The notes beneath the pieces are model-generated. The model ran no database searches. It was not told the origin of the DNA and was given only the letters and a program-made list of their open reading frames with translations. The position numbers and the translations under genes are program-made. From assembly GCA_000431835.1 (NCBI GenBank), contig HF987966.1, positions 580 through 43,493 of the forward strand: a stretch of DNA of 42,914 nucleotides, read 5' to 3'. Every line of letters starts with the position of its first letter. Position 1 is the first letter of the stretch. The DNA is from Succinatimonas sp. CAG:777 (GTDB taxonomy: Bacteria; Pseudomonadota; Gammaproteobacteria; Enterobacterales; Succinivibrionaceae). Shown here piece by piece: positions 31,717 to 40,824 of this stretch.

Positions 31717-32721
31717 GTGGCAATGAAGCTAGCTATTTACGGTTATGATACTGATATTGGTAAACTTGTGATTGAAACCATTGAAGAACAGGATCTCTCT
31801 TTAGGCGAAGTTTTCCCATTATCACCATTGACAGGTGAATATGATGCCGTTCAGATTAAAGGCCAGAACTACTTTGTTCAGCCAGTTGAAGAGTTTGATT
31901 TTTCAAAAGCTGATGTAGCTTTATTTTTAACTACTCAGGATGAATCTCAGCACTGGATTAATGCTGCAAGAGAGAAAGGCTGTATCGTTATTGATGACAG
32001 CCATTTATTCAATGGTGATGATAAGACTGTAACCATCGTACCTGAAATCAATCCTTTTGATATTAAAAAGGCAATTGAAAACAGACTGGTTATTCCTGCT
32101 TTAGCGCCATCTGTACAGCTGTGCCTGGCTTTATCTGTTCTTCATGATGAGTATGGCATTGCAAGAGCTACTGTAACCTCAATGGAATCTGTTTCAGAAT
32201 TTGGTCGGTTAGGTACTGAAACCCTAGCTCATGAGTCAACCTTATTATTAAACGGTATGGCAGCAGAGCATCAGGGATTTCCAGCTCAATTAGCATTCAA
32301 TCTGCACACTAGAATGGGACTGCTAGAGGATAATGGATATTCAGACCATGAAAATGCTATCAGTAATGAAGTATCAAGAATTTTAGGCCGTTTCGAGCGT
32401 GGTTTTGATATTACCTGCATTCAGGTTCCTGTATTCTACGGTCACACTATGGTAGTTAATGTTGATCTTGAGGATAAGGCTACATTAGAAGAGGTTAAAC
32501 AGGCTTTTGATGCTTCAGAATATGTAACTGTAGCCTCAGAGGATGATGTTTTATCTCCTGTAGCAGATATTATCAACGAGAGAACTGTAATGCTCACAAG
32601 ATTAAAGCAGGACAAACCTGGTTCAAAATCTTACAGCTTTGTGATTATGATGGATAACACTAGAAGAGGTGAAGCTATTTCTTGTGTTGAAATTGCAAAA
32701 TTGATTGCAAAATCTCTCTAA
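31717..32721 (+). CDS. usg: Aspartate-semialdehyde dehydrogenase-like protein Usg
   Basis: 334 residues from a GTG; AGGAG lies 7 nt before the GTG, while the ATG two codons later would be too far, so the GTG is preferred. Overall fold of aspartate-semialdehyde dehydrogenase: N-terminal nucleotide-binding part (MKLAIYGYDTDIGKLVIETIEE) and a C-terminal dimerisation part with CIQVPVFYGHTMVVNV. At the active-site stretch true Asd has NPNCSTIQ; here it reads ALAPSVQ, so the catalytic cysteine is missing and the enzyme activity is unlikely. This matches the Usg paralogs found next to fimV in gammaproteobacteria. The usg-fimV order here is the same, supporting the call. Function of Usg is unknown. 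Confidence 0.85.
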   Translation: MAMKLAIYGYDTDIGKLVIETIEEQDLSLGEVFPLSPLTGEYDAVQIKGQNYFVQPVEEFDFSKADVALFLTTQDESQHWINAAREKGCIVIDDSHLFNGDDKTVTIVPEINPFDIKKAIENRLVIPALAPSVQLCLALSVLHDEYGIARATVTSMESVSEFGRLGTETLAHESTLLLNGMAAEHQGFPAQLAFNLHTRMGLLEDNGYSDHENAISNEVSRILGRFERGFDITCIQVPVFYGHTMVVNVDLEDKATLEEVKQAFDASEYVTVASEDDVLSPVADIINERTVMLTRLKQDKPGSKSYSFVIMMDNTRRGEAISCVEIAKLIAKSL

Positions 32722-32760
32722 TCTGTAAAATGTGCACACTTTATGCATAACTTTTCCAAA

Positions 32761-32797
32761 AATGGGATCTGATCTTATTTTGACAGATCTCATTTTG
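32761..32797 (+). terminator. Terminator after usg, overlapping the fimV promoter
   Basis: AATGGGATCTG (32761-32771), 12-nt loop, CAGATCTCATT (32784-32794), then TTG. Stem of about 11 bp with one G-T pair. The right arm overlaps the -35/spacer of the fimV promoter. Confidence 0.6.
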
Positions 32798-32808
32798 AGT
32801 AAAATAAT
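32780..32808 (+). promoter_or_regulatory. Sigma70 promoter of the fimV-nudC transcription unit
   Basis: TTGACA at 32780-32785, 17-bp spacer, AATAAT at 32803-32808, 24 bp before the fimV ATG. Perfect -35, five of six -10 positions, ideal spacing. Confidence 0.7.
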
Positions 32809-32832
32809 GCATAAAAATAGGGGTTGTTAGTT

Positions 32833-35800
32833 ATGCACGCTTACAAAAAAGCACTTTTATCTGTAGCTTTATCTTTTTTATTACCTTTTTCGGCAATGTC
32901 AGCTGATGAAGATGGTACTTTTACTATTACTATTCAAGGTCCTGAAGTTGAGGATACTGTTCCTCAAGTACAGCCTGTACAACCAGCTAGTAGAGCTCCT
33001 GTAAGACGTGCAGCTCCTAGACAAAACCGACAAGCTACTGTAAATGCAACTGCAACCAGAGCACCAGCGGCTACAGCAACAAGACAACCTCAGACTGAAA
33101 GCAATGCAACTTCTGTTCAGCAGACCCCAGCTAGGACCTATAGCGTTGCATCAGGTGATACTATCTGGTCTGTAGCCCATCGCTACTTACCTCTGGATAG
33201 AAGTGTTAATGAATTCCAGATTGTAGCCTCAATTTACAGACATAATCGTGGCGCATTCGGTCGTGGTAACGTCAACAACCTTTTAAGAACTACTATTACT
33301 ATTCCTCCTGTATCTGAAATTGCACGAGAAACAACCGATACAGGTTCAAGACTTTTAGCTCAGGGCAGTATGACTTTACCTCCTTTAGGTAATGCTCCTG
33401 CTACTGTAAATACTCAGGCAACCTTAAACAACACAGCAACTCCTGCTCCTGCAACACAAGCTTCAAAGCCAATGCAGTCACTGTCTGATAACGATATCCC
33501 TCAGTACACCGCCACCGAGACTAAGATTAAAAAGTTACAGGAAGAAGCGGTTAAAAAAGATTTATCCGTAGCAATGCCAGAGAATACCCGTGGCGCTGAT
33601 CTTGATAAAAGTCAGGTTACAGAAGAGACCGTACCAAACGGTAATAATGAGGGCAGTGCAGACAATAACAAAAAGGCAGAAGCTGCTAAAGCAATGAGTG
33701 CTGATCTTGCAGCTGCTGCTGTAGATGCTCAATCTATCAGGATCATGCTCGATGGCAATAAGAAAGCTATTGATGAGAAAACTAAAGTCTTAGAGCAACA
33801 GTTAGCTGAAGCTATGGACAGAATGAAGAAAACATCTGCAGCTACTGCTAAAACAGCAGCAGACAGTGTTTCTACATTAGCTTCTCAGTATGACAATATT
33901 ATTTCAGGTCTTCAGCAAGACATTATTGAGATTAAAGGTAATATTTCAAAGATCTCTCAAGATAATGACAGAATGAGAGAGATGTTACTTGCTAATGATG
34001 AGAAGATTGAGGATATGCAGCTGCAGCTGTCTCAATTCTCAGTAAGTACACCTACCTCTGTAGTTGATCTTGATAAGCCTGTCATGATGATCTTATTCGG
34101 TGCTGGCTTATTAGCTTTAGTACTGATGATTGTCTTCTTAATTATCAAGTTAAAGTCTCGTGCTAGCGCTAAGATGACCGATGACTTTGATGTTGAGGAT
34201 GATTACTCATCAGATGATACCTTATTATCAGATGAGAACGGTTCTATCGATCTTGAAGCTCCCGTATCTGGCGATGAAGAGCCAGATACTACGGATATTC
34301 CTCAAAGAGAACTGGACAAGAACAATAACTCTATAAATTCACCATCTGATTCAGCATCAGATGTTGAAGTTGCTTTAAATGAGAAAAAGCAGGCTGACGC
34401 TGAAGAATCAGCTTCAAATGCTACAGAAATTCCTGATAACAGTGCAACAGCAGATAACACTGGTGCTGATGCAACTTCAACTGAAAAAGATCCTGCTCAA
34501 GAGGCTTGGGATAATGCAGCAACAACTAACTCATCTGATGAGATAAAAGATGACAAGGATGTAATGGATGAGTGGTCTAAAGCTCTAGATGAGCAGACTG
34601 GTTCTGAAAAGAACGTTGATCTTGATAAAGATGAGAATAAAGATACTTCACAAGATGATATGGCATCAGCTTGGGAAGCTGCTTTAAACGAACAGGAAAA
34701 CTCTGAAAAGAAAGATGATGATAAAGCTAAGTCTGATGATGAGGCTATGGCTGATGCCTGGAGCGCAGCTTTAAATGAGCAAAAAGAAGCTGAAGAAAAA
34801 ACTGAAGACAAAGCCAATGCTCCTAAATCTGAAGAAGAGGCTATGGCTGATGCCTGGAGTGCAGCTTTAAATGAGCAAAAAGAAGCTGAAGAAAAAACTG
34901 AAGACAAAGCCAATGCTCCTAAATCTGAAGAAGAGACTATGGCTGATGCCTGGAGTGCTGCTTTAAATGAGCAAAAAGAAGCTGAAGAAAAAACTGAAGA
35001 CAAAGCCAATGCTCCTAAATCTGAAGAAGAGACTATGGCTGATGCCTGGAGTGCTGCTTTAAATGAGCAAAAAGAAGCTGAAGAAAAGACTGAAGATAAA
35101 GCCAAAGCTCCTAAATCCGAAGAAGATCCTGTAGCAGATGCAACAGCACAAGAGTCTGTAACCGAGAAAACATCTTTAAAGGAAAATAGGGAGGCTGAAG
35201 ATACCGCCCCAAAGTCTGAAGAAGAAGCGATCACAGAGGCCATGAATAAGGCTTATGAAAATGCTGATAGTGCAAAAGAAAGTGAAACTTCAGATGTAGC
35301 AACAGATGTAACAGACAATGCAGACATTGATTCAATTGTAGATGATGCTGAAAAAGAGACTGTGGCTGAACAGGAAAATACTGCTGAGAGTACACCTTCA
35401 GATGAGACTGAATCAAAAGAAGAATCACCTGCAACAGACGACATCCTTGCAGATGATGTAAAAGTTGAAGATGTCAGTGAAGATGAACTGTTAAATCACC
35501 TAAAAGATAACTCAGATAAGATTTTAGAAGAAAATCACGTTGATCCTGAGACTTTAGATATTAAAGGTGAGTCTTCACAAGCTGAATTATCTGATAACGT
35601 TGATGCTGATGCATCAGATGTTGCAGATCCTCTTGATGCTTCAAATAAGGCAGAAGATGCTGCAGAGCCTTCAAAGGAAGAGCCCGTTTCATCAGAAGAT
35701 CCTCAAGAGCAACTCTCAGGTGAAGAAAAAGCATTCTTAGAGTCAATGTCTGATAATAAGAATTCTGACCATACTGAAGATGAAAAAGCTGAAACTGATG

Positions 35801-37200
35801 CAGAATTTGAAAACAATGACCGTAAAGAAGACAATATTCCTGAAGCAGAGGCTGAAGAGATCTCTGATGATGAAGTCCCTAAAAACAATTCTGTAGGAAA
35901 GAATGTTGATGAGTTCTTAAATGATGATCTTAATTTAGAAGATCTCCTAATGGGTAATGACAATGTTGTTGATGCTCCAGAAGAGGCAGAGTCTCCTGAA
36001 GAAATATCAGATGGTGTGGAAACATTTGATGCTATTCCTGAAGATGAAGAGAAGAAAAAATCAGAACACACTATCGATGAAGATGCAGAACCTCATACAG
36101 ATGCTGTAGAACCTGAAAATGCAGAGACTGTAGATGCTGAACCTGTTGATACTGATGAGGCTGATTACCTCGATAATGAAGCTGTAGAGCCTGAATTTGA
36201 AGTGCCAGAGCAGGATGATTCTTTTGATGAAACTCCTGTAGAAGAAGCTACGGTTACATCAGCAGACGAAGATACTGCTGACACCACAGATGTTGCTAAG
36301 AGCGAAAATGATGACACCAATGATATTGGTGATATTCAGGATAAGTCAGAGCAGGCTATCTTTAATCCAGAACCACATGATGACAACAGCAAAGATGAAA
36401 ATGGCGTTGTATCCTGGGCAGTTCCTGATGACGACTTCGATATTGTAGGTAAAGGCAAAGATCCTAGTTCTACAACAGCTTCTGATACTGTTGAAGACAC
36501 TCCTCAAAATGAGGACAATCTATCAGATAATTTAGAAGAGACTATAGAGCAAGCTGATGTCGCAACTGATGCAAATGATGATGCTCTTAAGAGTAAAGAG
36601 AATGATTCTCCTGCTGAAAATGTCGAATCTTTAGAGTCTCAAGCAGAAGATGCAAAAGCTTTAGATGATCTGGAGCAAAGATTAAGTGCATCAAAAGCTC
36701 AATATGACTCAGGTGCTGATGAGGATATTATGAACATGCTAAGTGGCGGTGTTCATGACGATTTACCTCATGATAACGAAAAAGCCTTCACAGATGATGA
36801 GATTGCTTCTATGATGAGTTCAGCAAATGCAGTTGATCCTAAGAGTATCCCTGATGACGATTTAGCATTGAATGAACCAGTTGAAGATAAATCATCAGAT
36901 CCTGATGATACTGAAGATCATTCTTTAGAGAATGTAGCAGATACCATCGGTCCTATTTCTTCACAGAGTGACGATGTAGCAGATGACAACAATTTAGATA
37001 ATGCTGAAAATACAGATGACTATGAAGGTTTAAATGCAAAACAGCATCAGTACTATGTTGATGAATTAAACTTAGCTAGACTGTATTTTGAGACTGGCGA
37101 TACAGAAGAAGCTTTGAAGATCATTGATGATGTGAAGGAACACGGAAGCTCAGATCTTAAAGAGGAAGCTTCAAAGATTATAGAAACATATGGCAACTAA
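32833..37200 (+). CDS. fimV: FimV-like LysM and acidic-repeat polar/motility membrane protein
   Basis: 1455 residues from ATG at 32833; a TTG three codons earlier is less likely because the ATG begins a clean signal peptide (cleavage near SAMSA-DED) and AGGGG is suitably placed. Order: signal peptide; Ala/Thr/Gln-rich linker; LysM-like peptidoglycan-binding domain (about 102-160, YSVASGDTIWSVAHRYLP); coiled coil (about 285-400); one membrane helix (about 416-438); a very acidic cytoplasmic region of nearly 1000 residues; C-terminal TPR-like FimV domain (DELNLARLYFETGDTEEALKIIDDV, about 1410-1440). FimV organises polar assemblies, type IV pili and flagellar placement in related bacteria. Four near-identical 32-residue repeats lie at about 637-764. 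First gene of an overlapping four-gene unit. Confidence 0.9.
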   Translation: MHAYKKALLSVALSFLLPFSAMSADEDGTFTITIQGPEVEDTVPQVQPVQPASRAPVRRAAPRQNRQATVNATATRAPAATATRQPQTESNATSVQQTPARTYSVASGDTIWSVAHRYLPLDRSVNEFQIVASIYRHNRGAFGRGNVNNLLRTTITIPPVSEIARETTDTGSRLLAQGSMTLPPLGNAPATVNTQATLNNTATPAPATQASKPMQSLSDNDIPQYTATETKIKKLQEEAVKKDLSVAMPENTRGADLDKSQVTEETVPNGNNEGSADNNKKAEAAKAMSADLAAAAVDAQSIRIMLDGNKKAIDEKTKVLEQQLAEAMDRMKKTSAATAKTAADSVSTLASQYDNIISGLQQDIIEIKGNISKISQDNDRMREMLLANDEKIEDMQLQLSQFSVSTPTSVVDLDKPVMMILFGAGLLALVLMIVFLIIKLKSRASAKMTDDFDVEDDYSSDDTLLSDENGSIDLEAPVSGDEEPDTTDIPQRELDKNNNSINSPSDSASDVEVALNEKKQADAEESASNATEIPDNSATADNTGADATSTEKDPAQEAWDNAATTNSSDEIKDDKDVMDEWSKALDEQTGSEKNVDLDKDENKDTSQDDMASAWEAALNEQENSEKKDDDKAKSDDEAMADAWSAALNEQKEAEEKTEDKANAPKSEEEAMADAWSAALNEQKEAEEKTEDKANAPKSEEETMADAWSAALNEQKEAEEKTEDKANAPKSEEETMADAWSAALNEQKEAEEKTEDKAKAPKSEEDPVADATAQESVTEKTSLKENREAEDTAPKSEEEAITEAMNKAYENADSAKESETSDVATDVTDNADIDSIVDDAEKETVAEQENTAESTPSDETESKEESPATDDILADDVKVEDVSEDELLNHLKDNSDKILEENHVDPETLDIKGESSQAELSDNVDADASDVADPLDASNKAEDAAEPSKEEPVSSEDPQEQLSGEEKAFLESMSDNKNSDHTEDEKAETDAEFENNDRKEDNIPEAEAEEISDDEVPKNNSVGKNVDEFLNDDLNLEDLLMGNDNVVDAPEEAESPEEISDGVETFDAIPEDEEKKKSEHTIDEDAEPHTDAVEPENAETVDAEPVDTDEADYLDNEAVEPEFEVPEQDDSFDETPVEEATVTSADEDTADTTDVAKSENDDTNDIGDIQDKSEQAIFNPEPHDDNSKDENGVVSWAVPDDDFDIVGKGKDPSSTTASDTVEDTPQNEDNLSDNLEETIEQADVATDANDDALKSKENDSPAENVESLESQAEDAKALDDLEQRLSASKAQYDSGADEDIMNMLSGGVHDDLPHDNEKAFTDDEIASMMSSANAVDPKSIPDDDLALNEPVEDKSSDPDDTEDHSLENVADTIGPISSQSDDVADDNNLDNAENTDDYEGLNAKQHQYYVDELNLARLYFETGDTEEALKIIDDVKEHGSSDLKEEASKIIETYGN
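34741..35124 (+). repeat. Four tandem 96-bp repeats inside fimV
   Basis: Units begin at 34741, 34837, 34933 and 35029, each 96 bp (32 codons), encoding E(E)A/TMADAWSAALNEQKEAEEKTEDKA(N/K)APKSE. Copies differ at only a few bases (GCT/ACT in codon 2, AGCGCA/AGTGCA/AGTGCT). Degenerate, shorter relatives precede them (DMASAWEAALNEQENSEKK and VMDEWSKALDEQTGSEK). Confidence 0.95.
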
Positions 37201-37867
37201 AGAACAGTTAATTGGTCTTGATGACAGTAAATTAGTAAATATTAAAGATGATCCTAGACGCATGAGTGTGCTCATGTGTGACAGGGATGCAGCAAAGGCG
37301 TTACCAGATTTATTCTCAGATGCCTTTGATAAAGGTTTTGAACTGCGTATAGCTTCTGCCTACAGAAGTTTTTATAAGCAGTTTAAAATCTTTGATGACA
37401 AGTTCAAAGGAAAAAGACCTGTCTTAGATGCAAATGAAAATCCTATGGATATCAGCTCATTAAGTGATGAGCAGAAGGTTTTAGAAATCATAAGATTTTC
37501 AGCAATTCCTGGTTTTTCCCGTCACCATTTTGGTACTGATTTTGATATCTATGCTGTAAACCTCTTACCTGAGGGTAAACAGTTAGAACTTACCGCAAGA
37601 GAATATCAAAAGGGTAATTACTTCTACAAATTAGGGCAGTATCTTTCTCAAAACCTCAATAAATTCGGTTTTAAACGTCCTTTTAACGGAAAAGGCACTA
37701 TTGCTTTTGAACCTTGGCATATTTCTTTTTCAAAAAAAGCTGATGAGTGCATAGATGCTTTCCCTGTTGATTTTGCACTTGAGTATCTGATCTCTTTTAA
37801 TGAACCATGGGTAAAGTATGCAGTGTCTTATGCTAAAGAACACTATAAGGAGCTTTTAGCTAAATGA
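37190..37867 (+). CDS. M15-family (VanY-like) D-alanyl-D-alanine carboxypeptidase
   Basis: 225 residues. Zinc peptidase of family M15B, which trims D-Ala from peptidoglycan peptides. Motifs: SAYRSFYKQ (about 56-64), SRHHFGTDFD (110-119, fitting SxHxxGxxxD with ligands His112 and Asp119) and EPWH (174-177, with Glu174 as catalytic base and His177 as ligand). All key residues are present. There is no signal peptide or membrane segment, unusual for an enzyme of the periplasm, so either the export route is not obvious or it acts on cytoplasmic or recycled muropeptides. The start overlaps fimV by 11 bp and its stop overlaps trxB (ATGA), so it is translationally coupled with both. Confidence 0.85.
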   Translation: MATKEQLIGLDDSKLVNIKDDPRRMSVLMCDRDAAKALPDLFSDAFDKGFELRIASAYRSFYKQFKIFDDKFKGKRPVLDANENPMDISSLSDEQKVLEIIRFSAIPGFSRHHFGTDFDIYAVNLLPEGKQLELTAREYQKGNYFYKLGQYLSQNLNKFGFKRPFNGKGTIAFEPWHISFSKKADECIDAFPVDFALEYLISFNEPWVKYAVSYAKEHYKELLAK

Positions 37868-38802
37868 GTGAGATTTTAAATACTCTTATCATAGGTTCAG
37901 GTCCAGCCGGCTATACTGCTGCCATCTATGCCTGTAGAGCACAATTAGAGCCGGTTTTAGTCTGTGGCTCTGAGGTCGGTGGACAGCTTACAACCACACC
38001 TGAAATTGAAAACTGGCCATCACGTTTTGATGCTCCTGACGGTTTTTCTCTCATGCAGGATATGTCAAAGCATGCAGAAAAACTCGGCACAAAGTTTATT
38101 TATGATGAAGTTGTAAAAACTGATTTTTCAAAAAATGTAAAAGAAGTTTATCTCTCATCAGGTACAGTTTTAAAAGCAAAAACAGTGATCATTGCAACCG
38201 GCGCTAAAGCAAGATATTTAGGGTTAGAGTCTGAGACTAAATATAAGGGCAAGGGCGTATCTGCCTGTGCAACCTGTGATGGCTTTTTCTTTAGAGGTAA
38301 AGAAGTTGCTGTTGTAGGTGGAGGATCAGCTGCTTTCATTGAAGCTTTGTATTTAGCTAACCTGTGCTCAAAAGTTTATTTAATTCACAGAAGAGCAGAG
38401 TTTAGAGCAGAGAAAGTTCTAGTCGACAGATTAAGAAAACTCGAGATTGAAGGTAAGGTTGAGTTTGTCTTAAATGCCAACATCAAAGAGATCTTAGGCG
38501 ATGGTAATCTTGTAAATGGTGTCAGGGTGGAGAGTAATGGACAGAATAGAGATATTGCTCTTTCAGGAGTCTTCATGGCAATAGGTCATGAACCTTCAAC
38601 AAAGCCTTTTGCAGGTCAGATTGAACTTTATGATGACGGTACTGTAAAAACTGGTTTTACCTCAGAGACCTCAACCTCAGTTGCTGGTGTCTTTGCTGCA
38701 GGTGACTGTTCCGACAGAGTTTATCGTCAGGCCATTACCTCAGCAGGACAAGGTTGCAAGGCTGCTTTAGATGCAGAAAAATATCTGCAGAGTAAACTAT
38801 GA
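37864..38802 (+). CDS. trxB: Thioredoxin-disulfide reductase
   Basis: 312 residues (E. coli TrxB 321). Cytoplasmic flavoprotein that reduces thioredoxin with NADPH. FAD-binding GSGPAGYTAAIYACRA near 11-26, GGQLTTTPEIENWP, redox pair CATC (about 137-140), NADPH-binding GGGSAAFIEALYLA near 157-170 (the common form is GGGDTAVEEA), and the C-terminal FAD motif VAGVFAAGDCSDRVYRQAITSAGQG. It begins in a 4-bp ATGA overlap with the peptidase gene and ends in another with nudC, so it is the third gene of the fimV unit. Thioredoxin from this system would also serve the arsenate-reductase-like protein elsewhere in the window. Confidence 0.92.
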   Translation: MSEILNTLIIGSGPAGYTAAIYACRAQLEPVLVCGSEVGGQLTTTPEIENWPSRFDAPDGFSLMQDMSKHAEKLGTKFIYDEVVKTDFSKNVKEVYLSSGTVLKAKTVIIATGAKARYLGLESETKYKGKGVSACATCDGFFFRGKEVAVVGGGSAAFIEALYLANLCSKVYLIHRRAEFRAEKVLVDRLRKLEIEGKVEFVLNANIKEILGDGNLVNGVRVESNGQNRDIALSGVFMAIGHEPSTKPFAGQIELYDDGTVKTGFTSETSTSVAGVFAAGDCSDRVYRQAITSAGQGCKAALDAEKYLQSKL

Positions 38803-39626
38803 TCCAAGATTTATTCCCACATCAGTTTTATAACGAGTTCTCTTTAAAAAGAGACGCTCAAGATAATGATGAAGTCTTCGTCTTTGACGGTAATAATGTA
38901 TTAGTATCTGGTGATGGAGAGAACTCTCCATTATCTTTACCCAAAGCATCATCATTCAATCAGAACGAACTTACCTATCTTTTTAAGATTGATGATAGAG
39001 CTTATTTTCTATATACAGGTGAGAATTGCCCATATCTTGATGGTTTTTCTTATATGACCAAAAGAGTCTTACGCTCAGACAATCCTCGTACTGTATGCTT
39101 TGCAGGCTTTACTGCTTATCAGTTATTCCAATGGTACAGGTCTAATAAGTTCTGCGGCTTCTGTGGCTGTAGAACAGAGCACTCTAAAACAGAGCGAGCT
39201 TTAGTATGTCCTCATTGTGGTAACACGATCTATCCTAAGATTGCTCCTGCGGTAATTGTTGCTGTAACTGATGGCGATAACATCGTAGTTACTCAATATA
39301 AAGATAGACCATACAGAGGTGTAGCTTTGATTGCAGGTTTTTGTGAAATAGGAGAAACTCCAGAGCAGACTTGTGCTCGTGAGGTTGCAGAGGAAGTCGG
39401 CCTTAAGATTAAAAACCTGAGGTACTATGGCTCTCAACCATGGGGAATTGATAGCAATCTGCTTCTAGGCTATGTAGCTGAAGTTGACGGTTCACGTACG
39501 ATTGTGCGTGATGAGAATGAATTAGCTCAAGCTTTATGGAAAAAACGCGAGGAGCTTGAAATTGCTGATCCCGTAATTTCTCTTACTAAGACCATGATTA
39601 AAGCCTTTAAAGAGCACGTCTTCTAA
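38799..39626 (+). CDS. nudC: NAD(H) diphosphatase / RNA deNADding enzyme NudC
   Basis: 275 residues (E. coli NudC 257). Nudix hydrolase that splits NADH to NMNH and AMP and removes NAD caps from RNA. Zinc ribbon with CGFC (119-122) and CPHC (137-140), Nudix box GFCEIGETPEQTCAREVAEEVGL at 180-202 with all conserved positions, and the NADH-pyrophosphatase signature SQPW at 212-215 (GSQPWGIDSNLLLGY instead of the usual SQPWPFPxS). Last gene of the unit; ATG overlaps the trxB stop by 4 bp. A hairpin terminator follows at 39654. Confidence 0.9.
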   Translation: MIQDLFPHQFYNEFSLKRDAQDNDEVFVFDGNNVLVSGDGENSPLSLPKASSFNQNELTYLFKIDDRAYFLYTGENCPYLDGFSYMTKRVLRSDNPRTVCFAGFTAYQLFQWYRSNKFCGFCGCRTEHSKTERALVCPHCGNTIYPKIAPAVIVAVTDGDNIVVTQYKDRPYRGVALIAGFCEIGETPEQTCAREVAEEVGLKIKNLRYYGSQPWGIDSNLLLGYVAEVDGSRTIVRDENELAQALWKKREELEIADPVISLTKTMIKAFKEHVF

Positions 39627-39653
39627 TCAATTTTAGTTTGGCTGTAAAGAAAA

Positions 39654-39672
39654 TTAGGCTCTAAAAGCCTAA
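39654..39672. terminator. Hairpin between convergent nudC and dapE
   Basis: TTAGGCT (39654-39660), loop CTAAA, AGCCTAA (39666-39672). The left side is A-rich (AAAGAAAA), giving a T-run on the minus strand, so it fits dapE termination and may serve both strands. Confidence 0.65.
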
Positions 39673-39681
39673 CTTCATATC

Positions 39682-40824
39682 TTATCTGAACAGATCGTTT
39701 AAAGTCTTAACATAAACCTCATGAAGCTTGTCTAATGAATCTAATTCAACAGATTCATTTACTTTATGAATTAAGTTTGATACAGGTCCAAATTCAACTA
39801 CTTTAGTGCCTAATGGAGCTACAAAGCGACCATCTGAGGTGCCACCCGCTGTAGATAACAAAGCTTTGTTACCTGTAACTTCAACTATTGATTTTTCAAG
39901 AGAATCTAAAAGTTCACCGCCTTTAGTAATAAATGGTTCACCGTTTAGAACATATCTAATCTCACAGTTAAGCTCTAACTCTCTTATGATTTTTTCTACC
40001 TCAATTGAGATCTTGTCTTTTGATAAGGCATCATTAAATCTCCAGTTGCACATAATATAGCAACTGCCAGGTACTACGTTTTCAGCACCGGTACCGCACT
40101 TAATGTTGGTTACCTGAAAAGAGCTTGGAGGAAAGAACTTTGAACCTTCATCCCACTTTTTAGAGAATAATCGTGAGATTAAAACTCCAGCATGATGAGC
40201 TGCATTATCGCATCTGTCAGGATAGGCTACATGCCCCTGAATTCCGTTTACAGTGATATGAGCGGTAAGCGAACCGCGTCTGCCGTTTTTAATGGTGTCG
40301 CCAAAAGTATTAGAGCAAGATGGCTCGCCTACAAGGCAGTAATCAGGAATGAGGTTCTTCTTTTTTAGGTACTCAACTACAAAAGGAGTACCACCTTTAG
40401 CATCTCCTTCTTCGTTAGAGGTTAAAAGAATACCTACAGTGCCTTTGTGATGAGAATTGTGTTCTACAAAGCTTACTAGAGCTTCTGTCATAGCAGCATC
40501 AGATCCTTTCATGTCCTGCGATCCTCTGCCATGTAAAACACCTTTATCATCTATTAAGGCTTCAAATGGAGGCACTGCCCAGGCACTTTCATCACCAGGA
40601 CTTACGACATCTGTGTGACCTAAAAATAAAAAGAAAGGGGAACCTTCACCATGGAGAGCTAAAAGATTTTCAGTGCCACTGTCTTTTAAAGTTAAGCACT
40701 TGAAGTTAACATTCTCAAGTCTTGCTCTTACTAAATCCTGACAACCAAGATCGTTTGGAGTAATTGAAGGCTTTTGAATTAAAGAGACCGCCAAAGAGGA
40801 GGTCTTAGATAATAGTTTAGTCAT
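39682..40824 (-). CDS. dapE: Succinyl-diaminopimelate desuccinylase
   Basis: 380 residues (E. coli 375). M20 di-zinc hydrolase that makes LL-diaminopimelate for lysine and peptidoglycan. Zinc and catalytic motifs: FLGHTDVV (His70, Asp72), GRGSQDMKG (Asp104), TSNEEGDA (Glu138/139), GEPSCSNTFGDTIKNGRRGS and the C-terminal GGTSDGRFVAPLGTKVVEFGP with the last histidine in NLIHKVNE. The start overlaps the stop of the upstream unknown gene by 8 bp, so the two are co-translated. Confidence 0.95.
   Translation of the reverse strand: MTKLLSKTSSLAVSLIQKPSITPNDLGCQDLVRARLENVNFKCLTLKDSGTENLLALHGEGSPFFLFLGHTDVVSPGDESAWAVPPFEALIDDKGVLHGRGSQDMKGSDAAMTEALVSFVEHNSHHKGTVGILLTSNEEGDAKGGTPFVVEYLKKKNLIPDYCLVGEPSCSNTFGDTIKNGRRGSLTAHITVNGIQGHVAYPDRCDNAAHHAGVLISRLFSKKWDEGSKFFPPSSFQVTNIKCGTGAENVVPGSCYIMCNWRFNDALSKDKISIEVEKIIRELELNCEIRYVLNGEPFITKGGELLDSLEKSIVEVTGNKALLSTAGGTSDGRFVAPLGTKVVEFGPVSNLIHKVNESVELDSLDKLHEVYVKTLNDLFR

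Noticed and set aside
34497..35243. 248-codon minus-strand frame opposite the fimV repeats
   Set aside because: A Ser/Ala/Phe-rich mirror of the acidic repeats; its length is explained by the repeat and codon bias of fimV.
35703..36071. 122-codon minus-strand frame opposite fimV
   Set aside because: Same cause as the other antisense frames in the acidic region; serine-rich with no start signal.
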